Part shown: positions 11,719 to 23,052 of the stretch, in pieces
Position numbering within the stretch: position 1 is the stretch's first letter
How the letters are laid out: each line of letters starts with the position of its first letter
NCBI GenBank assembly: GCA_023376005.1
Contig: CM042145.1
Coordinates: 19,534,812-19,598,811, forward strand
From: Doryteuthis pealeii
Taxonomy: Eukaryota > Mollusca > Cephalopoda > Myopsida > Loliginidae
DNA: 64,000 nucleotides
Direction of reading: 5' to 3'
The notes under the pieces: generated by a model
Told to the model about the DNA's origin: nothing
The model's database searches: none
What the model saw: only the letters and a program-made list of their open reading frames with translations
Translations under genes and position numbers: made by a program

Positions 11719-11740
11719 CTTTTTTTTTCTTTTCTTTTTC

Positions 11741-11772
<32 letters not shown>

Positions 11773-12572
11773 TTTTCTCTTTTTTTTCTTTTTTTTCTCT
11801 TTTTTTCTTTCTTTTTTCCTCTCTTCATTTTTCTTTCTTTTTCCTCTCTTCATTTTTCTTTCTTTTTTCCCTCTTCATTTTTCTTTCTTTTTTCCTTCTC
11901 TTTTTCTTCTTTTTTCTCTTCATTTTCTTTCTTTTTTTCCTCTCTCATTTTTCTTTCTTTTTTCCTCTCTTCATTTTTCTTTCTTTTTTCCTCTCTTCAT
12001 TTTCTTTCTTTTTTTCCTCTCTTCTTTTTCTTCTTTTTTTCCTCTCTTCTTTTTCTTTTTTCCTCTCTTCTTTTTTCTTTTTTCCTCTCTTCTTTTTTCT
12101 TTTTTTCTCTTTTTTCTTTTTCCTCTCTTTTTCTCTTTTTCCTCTCTTTTTCTTTTTCTTTTTCCTCTTTTTCCTCTTTTTTCTTTTTTCCTCTTTTTCC
12201 TCTTTTCTTTTTTCCTTTTTCCTCTTTTTCTTTTTTCCTCTTTTTTCCTCTTTTTTCTTTTTTCCTCTTTTTCCTCTTTTTTCTTTTTCCTCTTTTTTTC
12301 CTCTTTTTTCTTTTTTCTTTTTTCCTCTTTTTTTTCTTTTTTCCTCTTTTTTCCTCTTTTTCCTCTTTTTCCTCTTTTTTCTTTTTTTTCTTTTTTCTCT
12401 TTTTTCTTTTCCTCTTTTTTCACTTTTCTTTTTTTTCTCTTTTCTTTTTTTTTCTCCTTTTTTCTCTTTTCTTTTTTTCTTTTCTCTTCTTTTTTTTTCT
12501 TTTTTTTTTTCTCTTTTTTTCTCTCTTTTCTTTTTCTTTTCCTTTTTCTCTTCTCTCTTTTTTCCCCTTTAT
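11719..12572. repeat. Long homopyrimidine tract (+ strand T/C)
   Basis: About 850 bases of T/C with drifting short units (TTTTTCCTCTCTTCATTTTT, then TTTTTTCCTC). The 316-codon + frame and 150-codon - frame across it are Phe/Ser/Leu and Lys/Glu/Arg translations of low complexity, not genes. Confidence 0.93.
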
Positions 12573-12872
12573 ACTTTACTTGCTTTCCTTGTCTCTGTCA
12601 CAAGGCACCTTCAGTTTAATGTTAGTCATAGACCATTAGAAAATATTGATTGAAGTCATTATGTATTATCTTACAGTTCTGATTGTCACGATCACTGTTA
12701 ATGCTCTGTGTATGATTCACTTTCTGTTTTGCCAGAAAAGAAAATGTCCACAATTATATCTCCAATATTAACCCTATCAATACTAAAATGTTGGTCATTT
12801 TTAGTTTGCTAAAAGTAAATACATTTAAGTAAAAGAAAGTACTGTAAACAACCTGATATCAAAATGACTTGA

Positions 12873-12922
12873 TTCGGCATTAAATAACCCAAGACGGATT
12901 GGTATACCATAAAAAAAATCAA
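12873..12922 (+). repeat. Shared 3' tail fragment
   Basis: CGGCATTAAATAACCCAAGA then GGTATACCATAAAAAAAATC: an isolated shared tail. Confidence 0.55.
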
Positions 12923-13055
12923 CATCAAAGTAAATATTAAGGAGCTTTCTTAATTCTAGTCAAAATATTTTGCTAATTTGTAGCACAATTCAGCAGTTCT
13001 GAATGCTTTTGGCAAATTTGTGAAAGATAAAAAGATTAAAAAATTAGAATATTAA

Positions 13056-13277
13056 CTCTTAACATCCTGTTGAGAATTTTTTAAGTCCAGAGTCCCATTT
13101 CTATAAGGATCTATCAAAAATGCTAAAAATTGCAACTAAGGGTTTATTACCTGTTATTTCCCCTTAAAATAAAGACTTCTAAATATGTTTAATATTACAT
13201 TTCAACAAAGGCTATCGTTTGGGTGGGATTAGGAAAATTAATGTGAGTTCTGGCCAGGTGGTATAGGATGTTAAGAG
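13056..13277. mobile_element. TTAA-flanked MITE, related ends
   Basis: Terminal repeats CTCTTAACATCC / GGATGTTAAGAG lie inside TTAA at 13052-13055 and 13278-13281; 222 bp. The internal sequence differs from family M, so this is a separate subfamily with the same target preference. Confidence 0.7.
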
Positions 13278-13290
13278 TTAAGGGAAATTT

Positions 13291-13336
<46 letters not shown>

Positions 13337-13340
13337 TCTT

Positions 13341-13497
13341 AGCATCTGAGGTGGAGCGCCACACCTACCATCAGCTCCTTACTTTACCGCACAGATCCCT
13401 GTGCTACTCATACGCTGAGTTGGCGAGGACCGGTATCGAACTAGGAACCTTGTGGTTTCTAGCCGAATGCTCTACCAACTGAGCGATGTATATGGCC
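13341..13497 (-). mobile_element. tRNA-derived SINE, family A, 3'-truncated
   Basis: Only the tRNA-like head and the first body half remain (AGCATCTGAGGTGGAGCGCC to GAACTAGGAACCTTGTGG). The 3' part is replaced by (TA)n. Confidence 0.8.
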
Positions 13498-13868
13498 AAT
13501 ATTAACCTATTTCTTAGAGGTTCCTGGATTTAAAAAAAAAAAAAAGGAAAAATAATTTAGTGTTACTATATATAACCACAACTTATATTTATAGACTGTT
13601 CCAAAACAGCGGGTGCTAAATCGGCCAATCAAAAACGCCCAAACATGTATTTAATTTACTATTTAAAGGCATTGATAAATTGTCCCAAAATTACTTGCCG
13701 GAAGGATTACTTTGAGGACAGATCAACAGACAAGGATTATACAACTTTCTACTTCAAGACAGGATCAACAGACACGGATTAAAACTGATAATACATCTTT
13801 CTACTTCAAGAAAGGATCAATCTTTATGCCACAAAGAATCTCCACTGTAAAACTGCCTTCAACTACCC

Positions 13869-14443
13869 GCCCTGTCGGCTGGGGCATTAGAATACACCGA
13901 CTGCACCTCTGCAAAACGGTAAGCCTCCCCCAATGGGGCCACCTGTTGGCCGTGGATGGCGACCAGTGATACTTAAAGATGGAACCTAGGTGGTTGAGCA
14001 GTCCATAACATGCAACATTCCACTTTGGCCCTTACTTGGGCTAGGTGGTCGGTCGGAGAGGCACCCTTTCAATCAATCAGCTGGTCACGTCAAGCTCTAG
14101 CACCTATATGATTACCCCGACCCTATTTGCCCTTATGGCAAGCCCCAACACTTTTTATCATATGGGTGCTAGAAGGCGGTGGCTGAGGGTCTTCATGTCC
14201 TGGGAATGACAATAAATTTTATCTGGAGATCTGGGGAATGTGGAGCACCCCTTCATCACCATTGCTCTCTGGTCCACTCTGACCCGGAGTGGTAGTACCT
14301 GTTAGGGTCCCATCTATGGATTAAATAGAAAAATGTGTTTATTAAAAAAAAAATTGAGTATCCATTTAAGAATGAATACATTTCAAAACTTTGTTGGCAT
14401 TAAATGACCCACTGAGGTTGATATGCCGTAAACCAAACCAAAG
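13869..14443 (+). repeat. Repeat family B, full length
   Basis: GCCCTGTCGGCTGGGGCATT start, all internal blocks, tail ending GATATGCCGTAAACCAAACC. Confidence 0.82.
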
Positions 14444-14627
14444 CAAAAGCCTTCATCTACAGCCCTAAAATGGCCACAAGAATCGTAGCATGTGCTCACT
14501 TTTTCTTATTCTTTTTTCAACTCTTTCCTTTTAGACTAGAAAAGATGGTCACAGTATTTCTTGATGTATATGGAACTATATAACTTAGCTGTATGATAAA
14601 TATCTGTTAGTGAAGACAATATGTTAA

Positions 14628-14908
14628 CAGAGATGCTGATAGGTATGCGTCCTGCGTCTCTGATGCACAAAAATCTAAAAGGATGCAGTAAAATCATATC
14701 CATGCATCCCAGTGTTTTTCTTTTGTCTTCCCCTATCATTTCAAGCTAACTGTAATTACATTTCAATAGTTTCTTAGAAAGGAATTACACAGGATAGGTT
14801 ACAAGGTAGATGGCTTTAGTTGGGACCCATAAATTTTCCCGGGGGCTCATTCAAAACAAATATGTGCGTCCCAGGACGCACTAAATCAAAAAGCTATCAG
14901 TATCACTG
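14628..14908 (-). mobile_element. DNA element family G, complete copy
   Basis: Ends CAGAGATGCTGATAG and CTATCAGTATCACTG form short terminal inverted repeats. TGTTAA stands on both sides (14622-14627 and 14909-14914). The interior carries GGGACCCATAAATTTTCC. It provides the empty-site comparison for the nested MITE at 53691-54087. Confidence 0.75.
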
Positions 14909-15228
14909 TGTTAACAAACAAATGAAAATCAGTAATTTGAACTGGCAATTTTTGGTTGTTCTAATTTTTCTTATTTTACTCTCAAAAAGAAAATTATATA
15001 AAATTGGCATTTATCTATTGGCAATCATAAACAGTAAGAAGCAAAAGTTTTTTTTTTTTTTTTTTTTTTTTAAATGGTAAAAAAATCAATCAATCCAATG
15101 TTTGGATTGATTGATTAAACTGTTGTCCTGTTTCCACTCAACAACCCCAATTCGTTTGGCATGTAAGATTAAATTGTTTTTGTAAGATGTGATCTCAACT
15201 CGGTTGCTGATCAGATTACATGTGCAAT

Positions 15229-15556
15229 TTTTAGTGTTTATATATTGATGAATAAAAGATATAATGCACCAGTTATTTTATTTAAAAACTTTTACATTTT
15301 TCAGGTCAGTTAACTTGAACCGCATATCTTTAAGGCATAACACAGATTCTCAAAGATATGTGGTTCAAAGTTAACTGACATGAAAAATGTAAAAGTTTTT
15401 AAATAAAATAACTGGTGCATTATATCTTTTATTCATTAATATATCGACACTGAAAATTTCATTAAATTCGGTTTATTCCCTGATTTTTTTTTTTTTTTTT
15501 TTTTTCAGCGGGTGACATACGATGGTGGAATATCGGGCCGTTAAGTTTGATTTAAA
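15229..15556. mobile_element. Fold-back MITE family F, truncated left arm plus complete right arm
   Basis: The inner left arm (15229-15340) pairs with 15345-15445. The outer right arm continues through a T-tract (15486-15505) to GCCGTTAAGTTTGATTTAA at 15556. The left terminus is lost. Confidence 0.75.
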
Positions 15557-15591
15557 ACCTGTTCAGTCTTATATGTCTGAATTTTTCAGAT

Positions 15592-16115
15592 GAGGCTTAA
15601 TAATTTTCATCATTTAGAATTTTTGTACTTCATCTTTATTATTATATACACAACTTTTCAGCCTATGTGCCTCCGGCCTTCAAGTGTTTCTTGTCTACAG
15701 GTGAAAATAACATAGAATACTTAACTCTTTGCCTACCAAATTTCCCCCACAGCTGTATTAAATTTTTTCACTTCACTATCTATTCACCTCAGATCTCATT
15801 CTATTCAAATAAAGTCCTATTATTAATTGTAATCTGGGTCCTTTTGCTCAATTATGATGAACTAACCATCAGTTTTTGTACTTTGCTTGGGTGTGGTATG
15901 CATAGAAACAGTACCTGGTGGAAGAGCCACTGTGAGTAGCTTAAAGTAGGCTAAGAGTTAACTATAGCTTAGCACTTGCACCTGGTCATAGTTAACAGAA
16001 TGAGAACAATCTACCCCATTGGATTAAATAAGGGTTTGGTTCAAAATTCCGAGAAGCCCCCGATTACAAGAAACACTTGAAGAAGGCCAGAGGACACATC
16101 AGCCAAAACATTGTG
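15592..16115. repeat. Family E copies in opposite orientation around a MITE
   Basis: 15592-15702 reads in one direction (GATGAGGCTTAATAATT to CTTCAAGTGTTTCTTGTC). 16057-16115 reads in the other (ATTACAAGAAACACTTGAAG to CAAAACATTGTG). The TTAA MITE at 15725-15957 lies between. Confidence 0.6.
15725..15957. mobile_element. MITE family M, second copy, TTAA-flanked
   Basis: TTAA at 15721-15724 and 15958-15961; terminal repeats CTCTTTGCCTACC / GGCTAAGAG. Internal sequence is the reverse complement of the copy at 9231-9459 (for example the GAGCCACTGTGAGTAGC block). It lies within a family-E repeat. Confidence 0.75.
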
Positions 16116-16121
16116 CATATA

Positions 16122-16640
16122 TCTTATTATAATGGAGATTTTGTGTTTGTCTGTAACCGAAACTACATCACCGCCAATGTCACAATTCTCTTAGTTATTT
16201 ATGTTCTCAGTGGTTATTAAATAATCATTATTTAATCTTAATTAGCATCTTATTTATTAACAATGTCTCTATTAAGGTCTAGCTGAGATAGATTTGCCTC
16301 AAAACAGCCCATATTATTAATGTGTTTTAAATCCTGTGACATGTGTTATATATCATTAAAAAATAAATGTTTACATAGTATATGGCATGAATAATTAGCA
16401 TACTGGTTTTAATGAAATATGTTTAATAAATAATCACTTGGTGTTATTGATTTCTAATATCATTGTTTTATTATCAAACGTAATTAAAAAAACAATCCTA
16501 CATATAATTTTATATTTAAATCAATTAGAATAAAGTAAAAATAAATGTAATCTTTTTTGGGTTTGTAATTAATTTGATTAGTCTTTCTAATTGAATATAA
16601 TATTTAATTATATAAAAACTTAAATACTTCGCAGTATGTT
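16122..16640 (+). mobile_element. Diverged family-H Helitron, degenerate 3' end
   Basis: The 5' end TCTTATTATAATGGAGATT is intact at 16122. Internal matches are patchy (for example GTTATTGATTTCTAAT near 16442), and the hairpin/CTAG end near 16630-16650 is no longer recognisable. It is an older copy. Confidence 0.6.
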
Positions 16641-16695
16641 AGCCACTTATCTTCAAGACAAAACGCCCTGGAAAAATTTGTCATATATATATATA

Positions 16696-16925
16696 GTCAT
16701 CTACAGACACGTGTTTCGACTTATCAAGTCTCTTCAGTGTGGCTAGATATTTGTAAGGTATCCACAGCTGGGATTGAAATCCGATTGGTTCGGCATCAGT
16801 CAGACACCTTAACCACGAAGCTATAGCCACCCACAGAATGCGAGGGCGATGTTTAACTGTTTTTAATTCACGCATCCCTATGTATGTAAAGGCCATCATG
16901 TAGTGCTCCATCCCTTATATAGGAG
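16696..16925 (-). mobile_element. tRNA-like SINE, family K
   Basis: On the minus strand an A-box-like TATAGCTTCGTGGTTAAGG and B-box-like GGATTTCAATCCCAG are about 35 bases apart. They are followed by CACTGAAGAGACTTGATAAG and CGAAACACGTGTCTGTAGAT. Only one copy is present here. Confidence 0.5.
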
Positions 16926-17355
16926 AGTGTTGCGTTATATATATATATATATAAAAAATCAGTTCTCAAGTTGAGATGAAATCTGAAACCAGAAAGAAAA
17001 ATTCTTACCAAACCAAATTCTTACCAATAAAAGAACTTTGCAGAAAATCTGGAAACCATAATATTCTTTAAACCCAAATTAGAAATGTCTAGCACCTGTG
17101 TGTTGTGTCTGCCTGTCTGCAATGGATTTTCAACTATTAATTAATGGGCCGATCTAAATAGAACTTTCTGCAAAGCACTTGTGAATTGGTTAGATAAATT
17201 ATGTCTGTGAACGCCACACCTTTCTAAATATATGCATGCACTGCATACAAAATGTTAATAGCCATGCAAAACCACTTATGCAAATTTCAATTCCAAATAT
17301 TTTTCAGTTTTAATGTTCGCACTTACAGGAGTGGCTAATCTACAACAGAAATCTT

Positions 17356-17395
<40 letters not shown>

Positions 17396-17615
17396 TTTTT
17401 TTTTTTTTTTAAATTTTTTTATTTCTATTTTATCAGCTGCTTCAGTTTGAATAAGGTATGAACACAGATTCTTTAAAATTGGGTCAGAAAGAACTTACCT
17501 TTTGTGAAGTATTGTTCACAACTTGTTAAACAAAATATTTGTTTAGTTAGTGGTGCTAGTTAAGTTCAGCTTGTTCTTTTTTAAAAATTAATTTTAAAAA
17601 ATGAGTATTGTAAAT

Positions 17616-17949
17616 ACAGGGTGACAAAAAAAAATAACCCAAATAAATTTTATTTAATCTTATCAACATCTATAACATTTTGAGAAACTTTTTCCTTGGT
17701 TGATCATGACATATTGGGGAAAATTATGGTACTCTTCGCGGAGAACCGTCCCTGCCTCAAAAAACGCTAGGCAGTGGCTGTTGAAAAAAAAAACCAGCTA
17801 CGATTGAAGTCTATATCTGAAGCGGTGTCACTTACAAAAAAACAACTAACTTAGGGCGTTTTTCCCTAAACTCTAACCCTAAACCCCCCTAGTTAAAATT
17901 AAGTTTTATTACAAAATTTGTGGGTTCTGTTTTTTCTGGGTCACCCTTG
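17616..17949. mobile_element. Possible MITE with CAGGGTGAC ends
   Basis: ACAGGGTGACAAAAAAAAAT at the left faces TTTTTTCTGGGTCACCCTTG at the right. Only the ends pair; no second copy is present here. Confidence 0.4.
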
Positions 17950-18056
17950 AACAAAATAATAATGTGGCCTGCGCTCATTATTTTTTCAATAATCCAACCC
18001 ACCGTGAAAAAAGTTTGATCCTTGGAACACCAAACTTTCTTCTTAGCTTGGATATT

Positions 18057-18316
18057 CTTAGCTCAGTCAGTAGAGCACTTGCCAAAGGTCCCTGGTTCGA
18101 TACCAGCCCTTGCCAACTCGGCGTACGAGTAGCACATAACAAATAAATATAGCTGAAACAGACAGATATAATCTTCAAAGAACTTTCAACATATTTCCCT
18201 AGTAAAGTGAGGAGCTGATGGTAGGTGTGGTCTAGCACTAGTGAAAAGGGGATAGACTCCCTCTCTGTCTGGTTGATACCAACAATAGGCCACTCTGCTG
18301 ATTTTACTTTTATACT
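18057..18316 (+). mobile_element. tRNA-derived SINE, family A, rearranged
   Basis: Head with GCTCAGTCAGTAGAGCAC and GGTTCGATACC. About 67 bases at 18137-18203 replace the GGGATCTGTGCG segment present in all other copies. The body and ACTTTTATACT tail follow. Confidence 0.8.
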
Positions 18317-18671
18317 TGTGGACAGAAAGAAATCCATGTTGGTGTCACGCCTTGTGGTCAGATTGTTGAGGAAAATTGGCAGAATTGAAAGAAAGACTTT
18401 GATTTTTTTTTTTTTAATGTGATATAGTAATTTGTGCTAAAAATAATGCTGCACATATGGCTTTTAATTATAGAATATTATCAATAACAATAAACCAGTG
18501 GACTTAAAAAAGATGAAAAGAAAAATGTTATTAATAAATGAAATACAATTAGTAACAAATATTCTCATACAAATATCTCAAATAAAAAAAAAATAAATAA
18601 AAAAGTGAAGCTTATTATGAAAATTACAGATAAGAAGCACGAGTGCTTGATGTATTATTGCACAAAAATAG

Positions 18672-19041
18672 TTGACTTTCTGGTATGTTTTTACATACAA
18701 ATAAATACAGAAGCACTGAATAAAAATGGTAGAGAATGCTTCTATCCTAAAAGTGACAACTAGCTCAACCCTGTTGTACGTGAGCCCTGACCACATGAAC
18801 CCCAATCCAAAAGTGTAAAGGGTGGAAATTAAACCATTTCTAAAAGGCTCTTATGTTTTTACATACAAATAAAATACGGAGCACTGAATAAAAATGCAAG
18901 AGAAGTTGTTGGAAATTAACAAGGTTTTAGTTAACACAGGGTAGAAAAATGCTTCTACCCTAAAAGTGATTTAATTAGTTCAACCGTGATGTTCATGTGT
19001 GTCCTAACCACATAAACCCCAATCCAAAAGTGTCATGGCGG
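18672..19041. repeat. Imperfect tandem duplication (~175-190 bp)
   Basis: TATGTTTTTACATACAAATA, GCACTGAATAAAAATG, ATGCTTCTA(T/C)CCTAAAAGTG and AACCCCAATCCAAAAGTGT occur twice in order (18682-18817 and 18851-19041). The second copy has an extra ~50 bp. Confidence 0.8.
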
Positions 19042-19234
19042 AAACCCCTCTTCTGGGTTCCCATCAAACCCCCTACTGATCAAGGGGAGTAACTCTAGAT
19101 TTCGTCAGGTCTGGGACCTAACGCTTTCACACATGACATTAGTTCCTGTGTCCTCTGTTGACTTATATTTTTGTCGGAAAAAAAAATGCTTTATTGGAAA
19201 GCCTAAAGGTTTCAACACTGTTCAACCATTTTGT

Positions 19235-19676
19235 CAGCACTGTCGGCTAGGGCTTTAGAATACACTGATTGCACCTCTGGAGAGGGGGGTAAGACCCCCC
19301 CCCTCAATGGAGCCACCTATTTAGCCATGGGTGGTGACTCCTAATGCGTAAGGAAGGAACCCTAGTGGCTGAGCAGTCCATGACCTGCAACACTCTGCTT
19401 TGGCCCTTACTTGGGTGGTTGTAGAGGCCCCCTCTGATCAATCAGCTGGTCACATCAAGCCCTAGTACCTATATGATTATCCCAACCCTATTGCCCTTAT
19501 GGCAAGCCACAACCCTTTTTATCATATGTGCTACAAGGCGGTGGCTGAGGGTCTTATTGTTCTGGGTATAATGGTGAAGTTCCCGTTTTGGAGCTTGGAG
19601 AATGTGGAGTGCCCCTTCATCACCATTATTCCCCAGGTCCACTCTGACTCTGAGTGGTAGTACCTGCAAGGGATGT
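19235..19676 (+). repeat. Repeat family B, 3'-truncated
   Basis: Starts CAGCACTGTCGGCTAGGGC and stops after GAGTGGTAGTACCTGCAAGG; the conserved tail is missing. Confidence 0.8.
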
Positions 19677-19908
19677 AAGATGGATGGTAAGAGAGCCAAG
19701 CCAATCTTTACTATCGACAGAACTTGATGAGGATGAAGTTCCTTCATCTTAAATCTAAACATCCTGTTAAAAATCCAAGAGCATACGTGGTATTATTAAA
19801 GTCCAAATATTCTCCAATTGGTCGGTACAATGGTTGTTGTTTGTTTTGCACAATAGTTGGACTACAGTGATAAAAATCAACTAGAATCAAGAATATTAAG
19901 GATTATCA

Positions 19909-20690
19909 TCATGTCACGCAAGTAGCATGGATATCCATGACAATCTCTCGCCAACCTTCCCTATCATTCATTGCCTCTGGGAGGTCTTCTGTGCAGCAAC
20001 CAGCATCCTTGCAGAGTTGGTCAATGTAGGTCCTTGGTGGGCAGCCCATGTTATCATGTCCATGTGTTGGCTTCCACAGGAGAACGTCGTGTATGAGCTC
20101 GTCCTTGCTTCTCCAGCAGTGTCCTGCATGCCTAGTCTGTCTCACTCGGATGGTCTGTGAGATGGGGGGGGGAGGGACAGGTGACCATATTCCTTGTGGG
20201 GTGCTGTTTCCACGACTTATTCAAGACTGCACACAGCATTCTTGTGCAGCTCCCATCCAGCTTATTCTCAAGGCGCCTCGTTAGGGTCCAAGTGGTGCAG
20301 CCATACAGCAGTACTGATATAACCACAGCCTGGAAGAATTGTCACTTTAGCTTGTTAGTGAGATCAGATTTCCATATGACTGATAATTTGTTTGTGGCTG
20401 CCCAATGCCTTTCCTATATGTGTATTAGCATTGCTTTCTGTGGATGAGATATTACTACCTAGGTATGTGAATTGTTCTACTGGCTTAAGAGGCTTACCAT
20501 CGAGTGTGGAGATGTCTCCTTTTTTTTTTTTTTTAAACTCATGAACTCTGTTTTATCGGTGTTCACATATAGACCGATATTGTTTGCTGCCTCCTCCAAG
20601 CTATGTAGTAGAGACTCAGCCTGTGCTGGTGTATCTGCAAGTAGGAGTAGATTAAGGATAATACTAGTCAAAATAATTAATAATGTTGAT
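19909..20690 (-). pseudogene. Non-LTR retrotransposon (LINE) reverse-transcriptase C-terminal fragment
   Basis: Read from 20690 downward on the minus strand: DTPAQAESLLHSLEEAA, then GLYVNTDKTEFM, then (after frame changes and a T-tract at about 20520-20535) LLYGCTTWTLTRRLENKLDG, then HAGHCWRSKDELIHDVLL, then TYIDQLCKDAGCCTEDLPEA, then DREGWREIVMDIHA and a stop at about 19909. This is the palm-to-C-terminal part of a LINE ORF2 found in many copies in mollusc and other invertebrate genomes. The catalytic (F/Y)ADD box expected just before LLADT is missing, consistent with 5' truncation; several frameshifts make it inactive. The LINE clade cannot be fixed from this fragment. Confidence 0.85.
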
Positions 20691-20883
20691 TGATAGAGCT
20701 CTGTCTAGAAGAAAAAAATAGATTAAAAAAATATTATTTGAAGATGTGTTTATTTTTAGATGAATCATCATCATTCATAATCATTATTAGTTTTGATCTT
20801 CCGTTTTCTTTCATCTATTAATTTTAGCTGATTTTTATCACAATTCATTTAGATTTTCTTTTTTGTAATGGCAAAACATTGAT

Positions 20884-21130
20884 TATATCTGTGGCGAGCC
20901 GGAAGTTCTTGCTTCAACGGACAGAAGTCGAATGACAAAAATGAATAGTTTGCGCATGGAATTGCGCACCCTAGTAAAAGAGAAAATTTGAAATAAAAAT
21001 TTGTACAATTTTAACCAAAACGTTCGCGCCTAAAAGGAAATTTATCAAATAGACCCCTTTTTGGAGCCTATCCTGGACTATAAAAAAGCCAACTTTTCAG
21101 ATCCTAACCAGAAAGAACTCACTTGTCTAA
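20884..21130 (+). other. Possible LTR-like or promoter-like block
   Basis: TGTGGCGAGCCGGAAGTTCT start and a TATA-like ACTATAAAAAAGCC at 21073-21086 are reminiscent of an LTR, but no CA end, repeat partner or polyA signal could be placed. The rest of 20700-21670 shows nothing recognisable. Confidence 0.2.
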
Positions 21131-21671
21131 GGGAATTCACGTCACCCTTTTTAAGAACATTTCTCACACATGCTGAAGGTATGAACTATCTCTATCTTTA
21201 AATAACCTACGCTATCGGGGATAAACATTAGAAGCATTCAACTTATGCCTGACTGTTGTGTTGACTTTAAACTTCCACCTTTCTTTCTCACTTAGAGATT
21301 TATAACATCTCTGCTTATATTTTACGTTGAACTTTTCAAAAAGCACCTTTTTACAGAACTTTGCCAAGTATCCTGTATTACCTTTTGTAAACCTCATGTT
21401 AATACAATGTTGTTTTTTTTAATTGTGAGTTCTTGTCTTTTATGCCATGTGTTTATATCAATATATTCTTATAGTGTGATGAGTACTTTGACTAATTAAT
21501 CTACAAGACTTTGAAAACCCTAAAACACCATCCTCTATATATCTGTATTTAGGTTTCTGCAATAGTTTTAACCTTTATCCTGACAAACAGACAAACATCA
21601 TTATTCCTGGCATAGGAGGTGTTATTAGAGTTGAGACAAATTTACTCTTGGAGAAACTTATGGTCAAGTCA

Positions 21672-21756
21672 TGTTAGAAGTACCAGTTCCCACTAGATCA
21701 CCAAAGTTAAGCAGTGATAAACCTGTTCAATACTTAGATGGGTGACCATTTAAGCA
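21672..21756 (+). mobile_element. 5S-rRNA-derived SINE head
   Basis: The segment aligns with 5S rRNA: GATCACCAAAGTTAAGCAG, then ATACTTAGATGGGTGACCA, which contain the 5S internal promoter region. CCTGTTCAATACTT departs from 5S the same way in the second copy at 60467-60514. A SINE family is therefore more likely than a random 5S pseudogene. Downstream sequence is replaced by a Helitron-H end. Confidence 0.7.
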
Positions 21757-22361
21757 TATATATGGATACAAGTATTTGAGTTTTAATGTAATAAAATGTT
21801 ATATTAAATTAGAAAAGATATATGCGTTGAGTTAATACAGTTCTAAGTGACAGTTATCTGTGGGCTGCAGGTTCAATCCTGGTCAAGGGCGACAGTAACA
21901 TAGAATAATAATTCTAGCAAGTACTGTAAGAAACCAAATATCAAAATGACTTTATTCAGTATTATTTGGATTATTCGTACTATTGTCCATATCTTTATTG
22001 TTATCTGTACAACGTTTCGGCTGATGAGCCCTCCAGTCTTCTTCAGGTATTTCTTGTTGGACTCAGGAGCCTTATTTTCGTAATTGGGAACCGTCACAGA
22101 ACTTTGAACTCAACCCTTTATTCAGTCCACTGGGGTATACTGTTCTCATTCCGCTAACCAAGACTGGGTACAAGCATTAGGCTGTGTTAATTATTATTCT
22201 ATGTTACTGTCGCCCTTGACCAGGATTGAACCTGTAGCCCAGAGATAACTGTCACTTAGAACTGTATTAACTCAACGCCTATATCTTTTCTAATTTAATA
22301 TAACATTTTATTACATTAAAACTCAAACACTTGTATCCAGAGGGTGCATATATTTGCTAGT
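21757..22361. mobile_element. Composite inverted repeat: Helitron-H 3' ends flanking a family-E repeat
   Basis: Arms 21767-21911 and 22192-22340 are inverted copies of each other (about 145 bp). The outer part of each arm is the 3'-terminal region of Helitron family H; the right arm still has its hairpin and CTAG at 22357-22360. The inner part carries a B-box-like GGTTCAATCCTGG segment. The centre (about 21953-22150) is a family-E copy including TACAACGTTTCGGCTGATG. Confidence 0.6.
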
Positions 22362-22364
22362 ATA

Positions 22365-23050
22365 AATAACGATTCAAGTCCGCTGTGATATAAAGCAACT
22401 AGAATTAAAAGATGAAAGAATATAAGAATCAAAATTAATAAAAGTTCTTTGACGATTATCAGATAAGACTCTTGAGGATGGTTGGAGAGATTACTGGCTG
22501 AAAGGCAGTGACTGAATAATGAAGATACAAGTAATAATAATAATAATTCCTGAAATGGTACCTATCCTGTCTTTTACAAGCACACAGATGCAGACATTTT
22601 TCTGCAAATAAAAAGATCTGAATGAGATTATGGTAATGTGAATGCCATTTCCACGTTCAAGTAATTCTTAAGTACTGTGCTCTATTCTACTCTTAGAGAA
22701 TGGTAGTTTCCAGGAATAGTTCTCTATTACAAAATGTATGCATCTTGAATGTTGCTTTTCAGAATATAAATCATTGCTTTTTTTTATTAGTTATTTTCTG
22801 CAGAAATGTCTACAGTAGCATTTACTTTTGTGATTACCATTAGAAGAATTGTAAAAGAGACACTGCTTTCTCCAGTTAAAACAGAAGAGAAATTATGAAT
22901 AGGCATAGCCTATCATTTGTATAATGAAGTGTAGTTTGGATTTGAATTTAACCATGGCAAAATCACCAGAGTTTTAATTGATAAGTCTTAACCCCATTGT
23001 CATCTGAATAGGGCGCTGATTGGTTGATCAAATCATGTGACCAGACAATT
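22365..23050. other. AT-rich stretch without recognised features
   Basis: No open frame, repeat family or RNA gene recognised. Confidence 0.45.
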
Positions 23051-23052
23051 TC

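Noticed and set aside
11703..12653. 316-codon Phe-rich open frame
   Set aside because: Low-complexity T/C tract; the reverse strand is equally open and Lys/Glu-rich.
17868..17892. Telomere-like CTAACCCTAAAC
   Set aside because: Only about two CCCTAA-like units within a MITE; no array.
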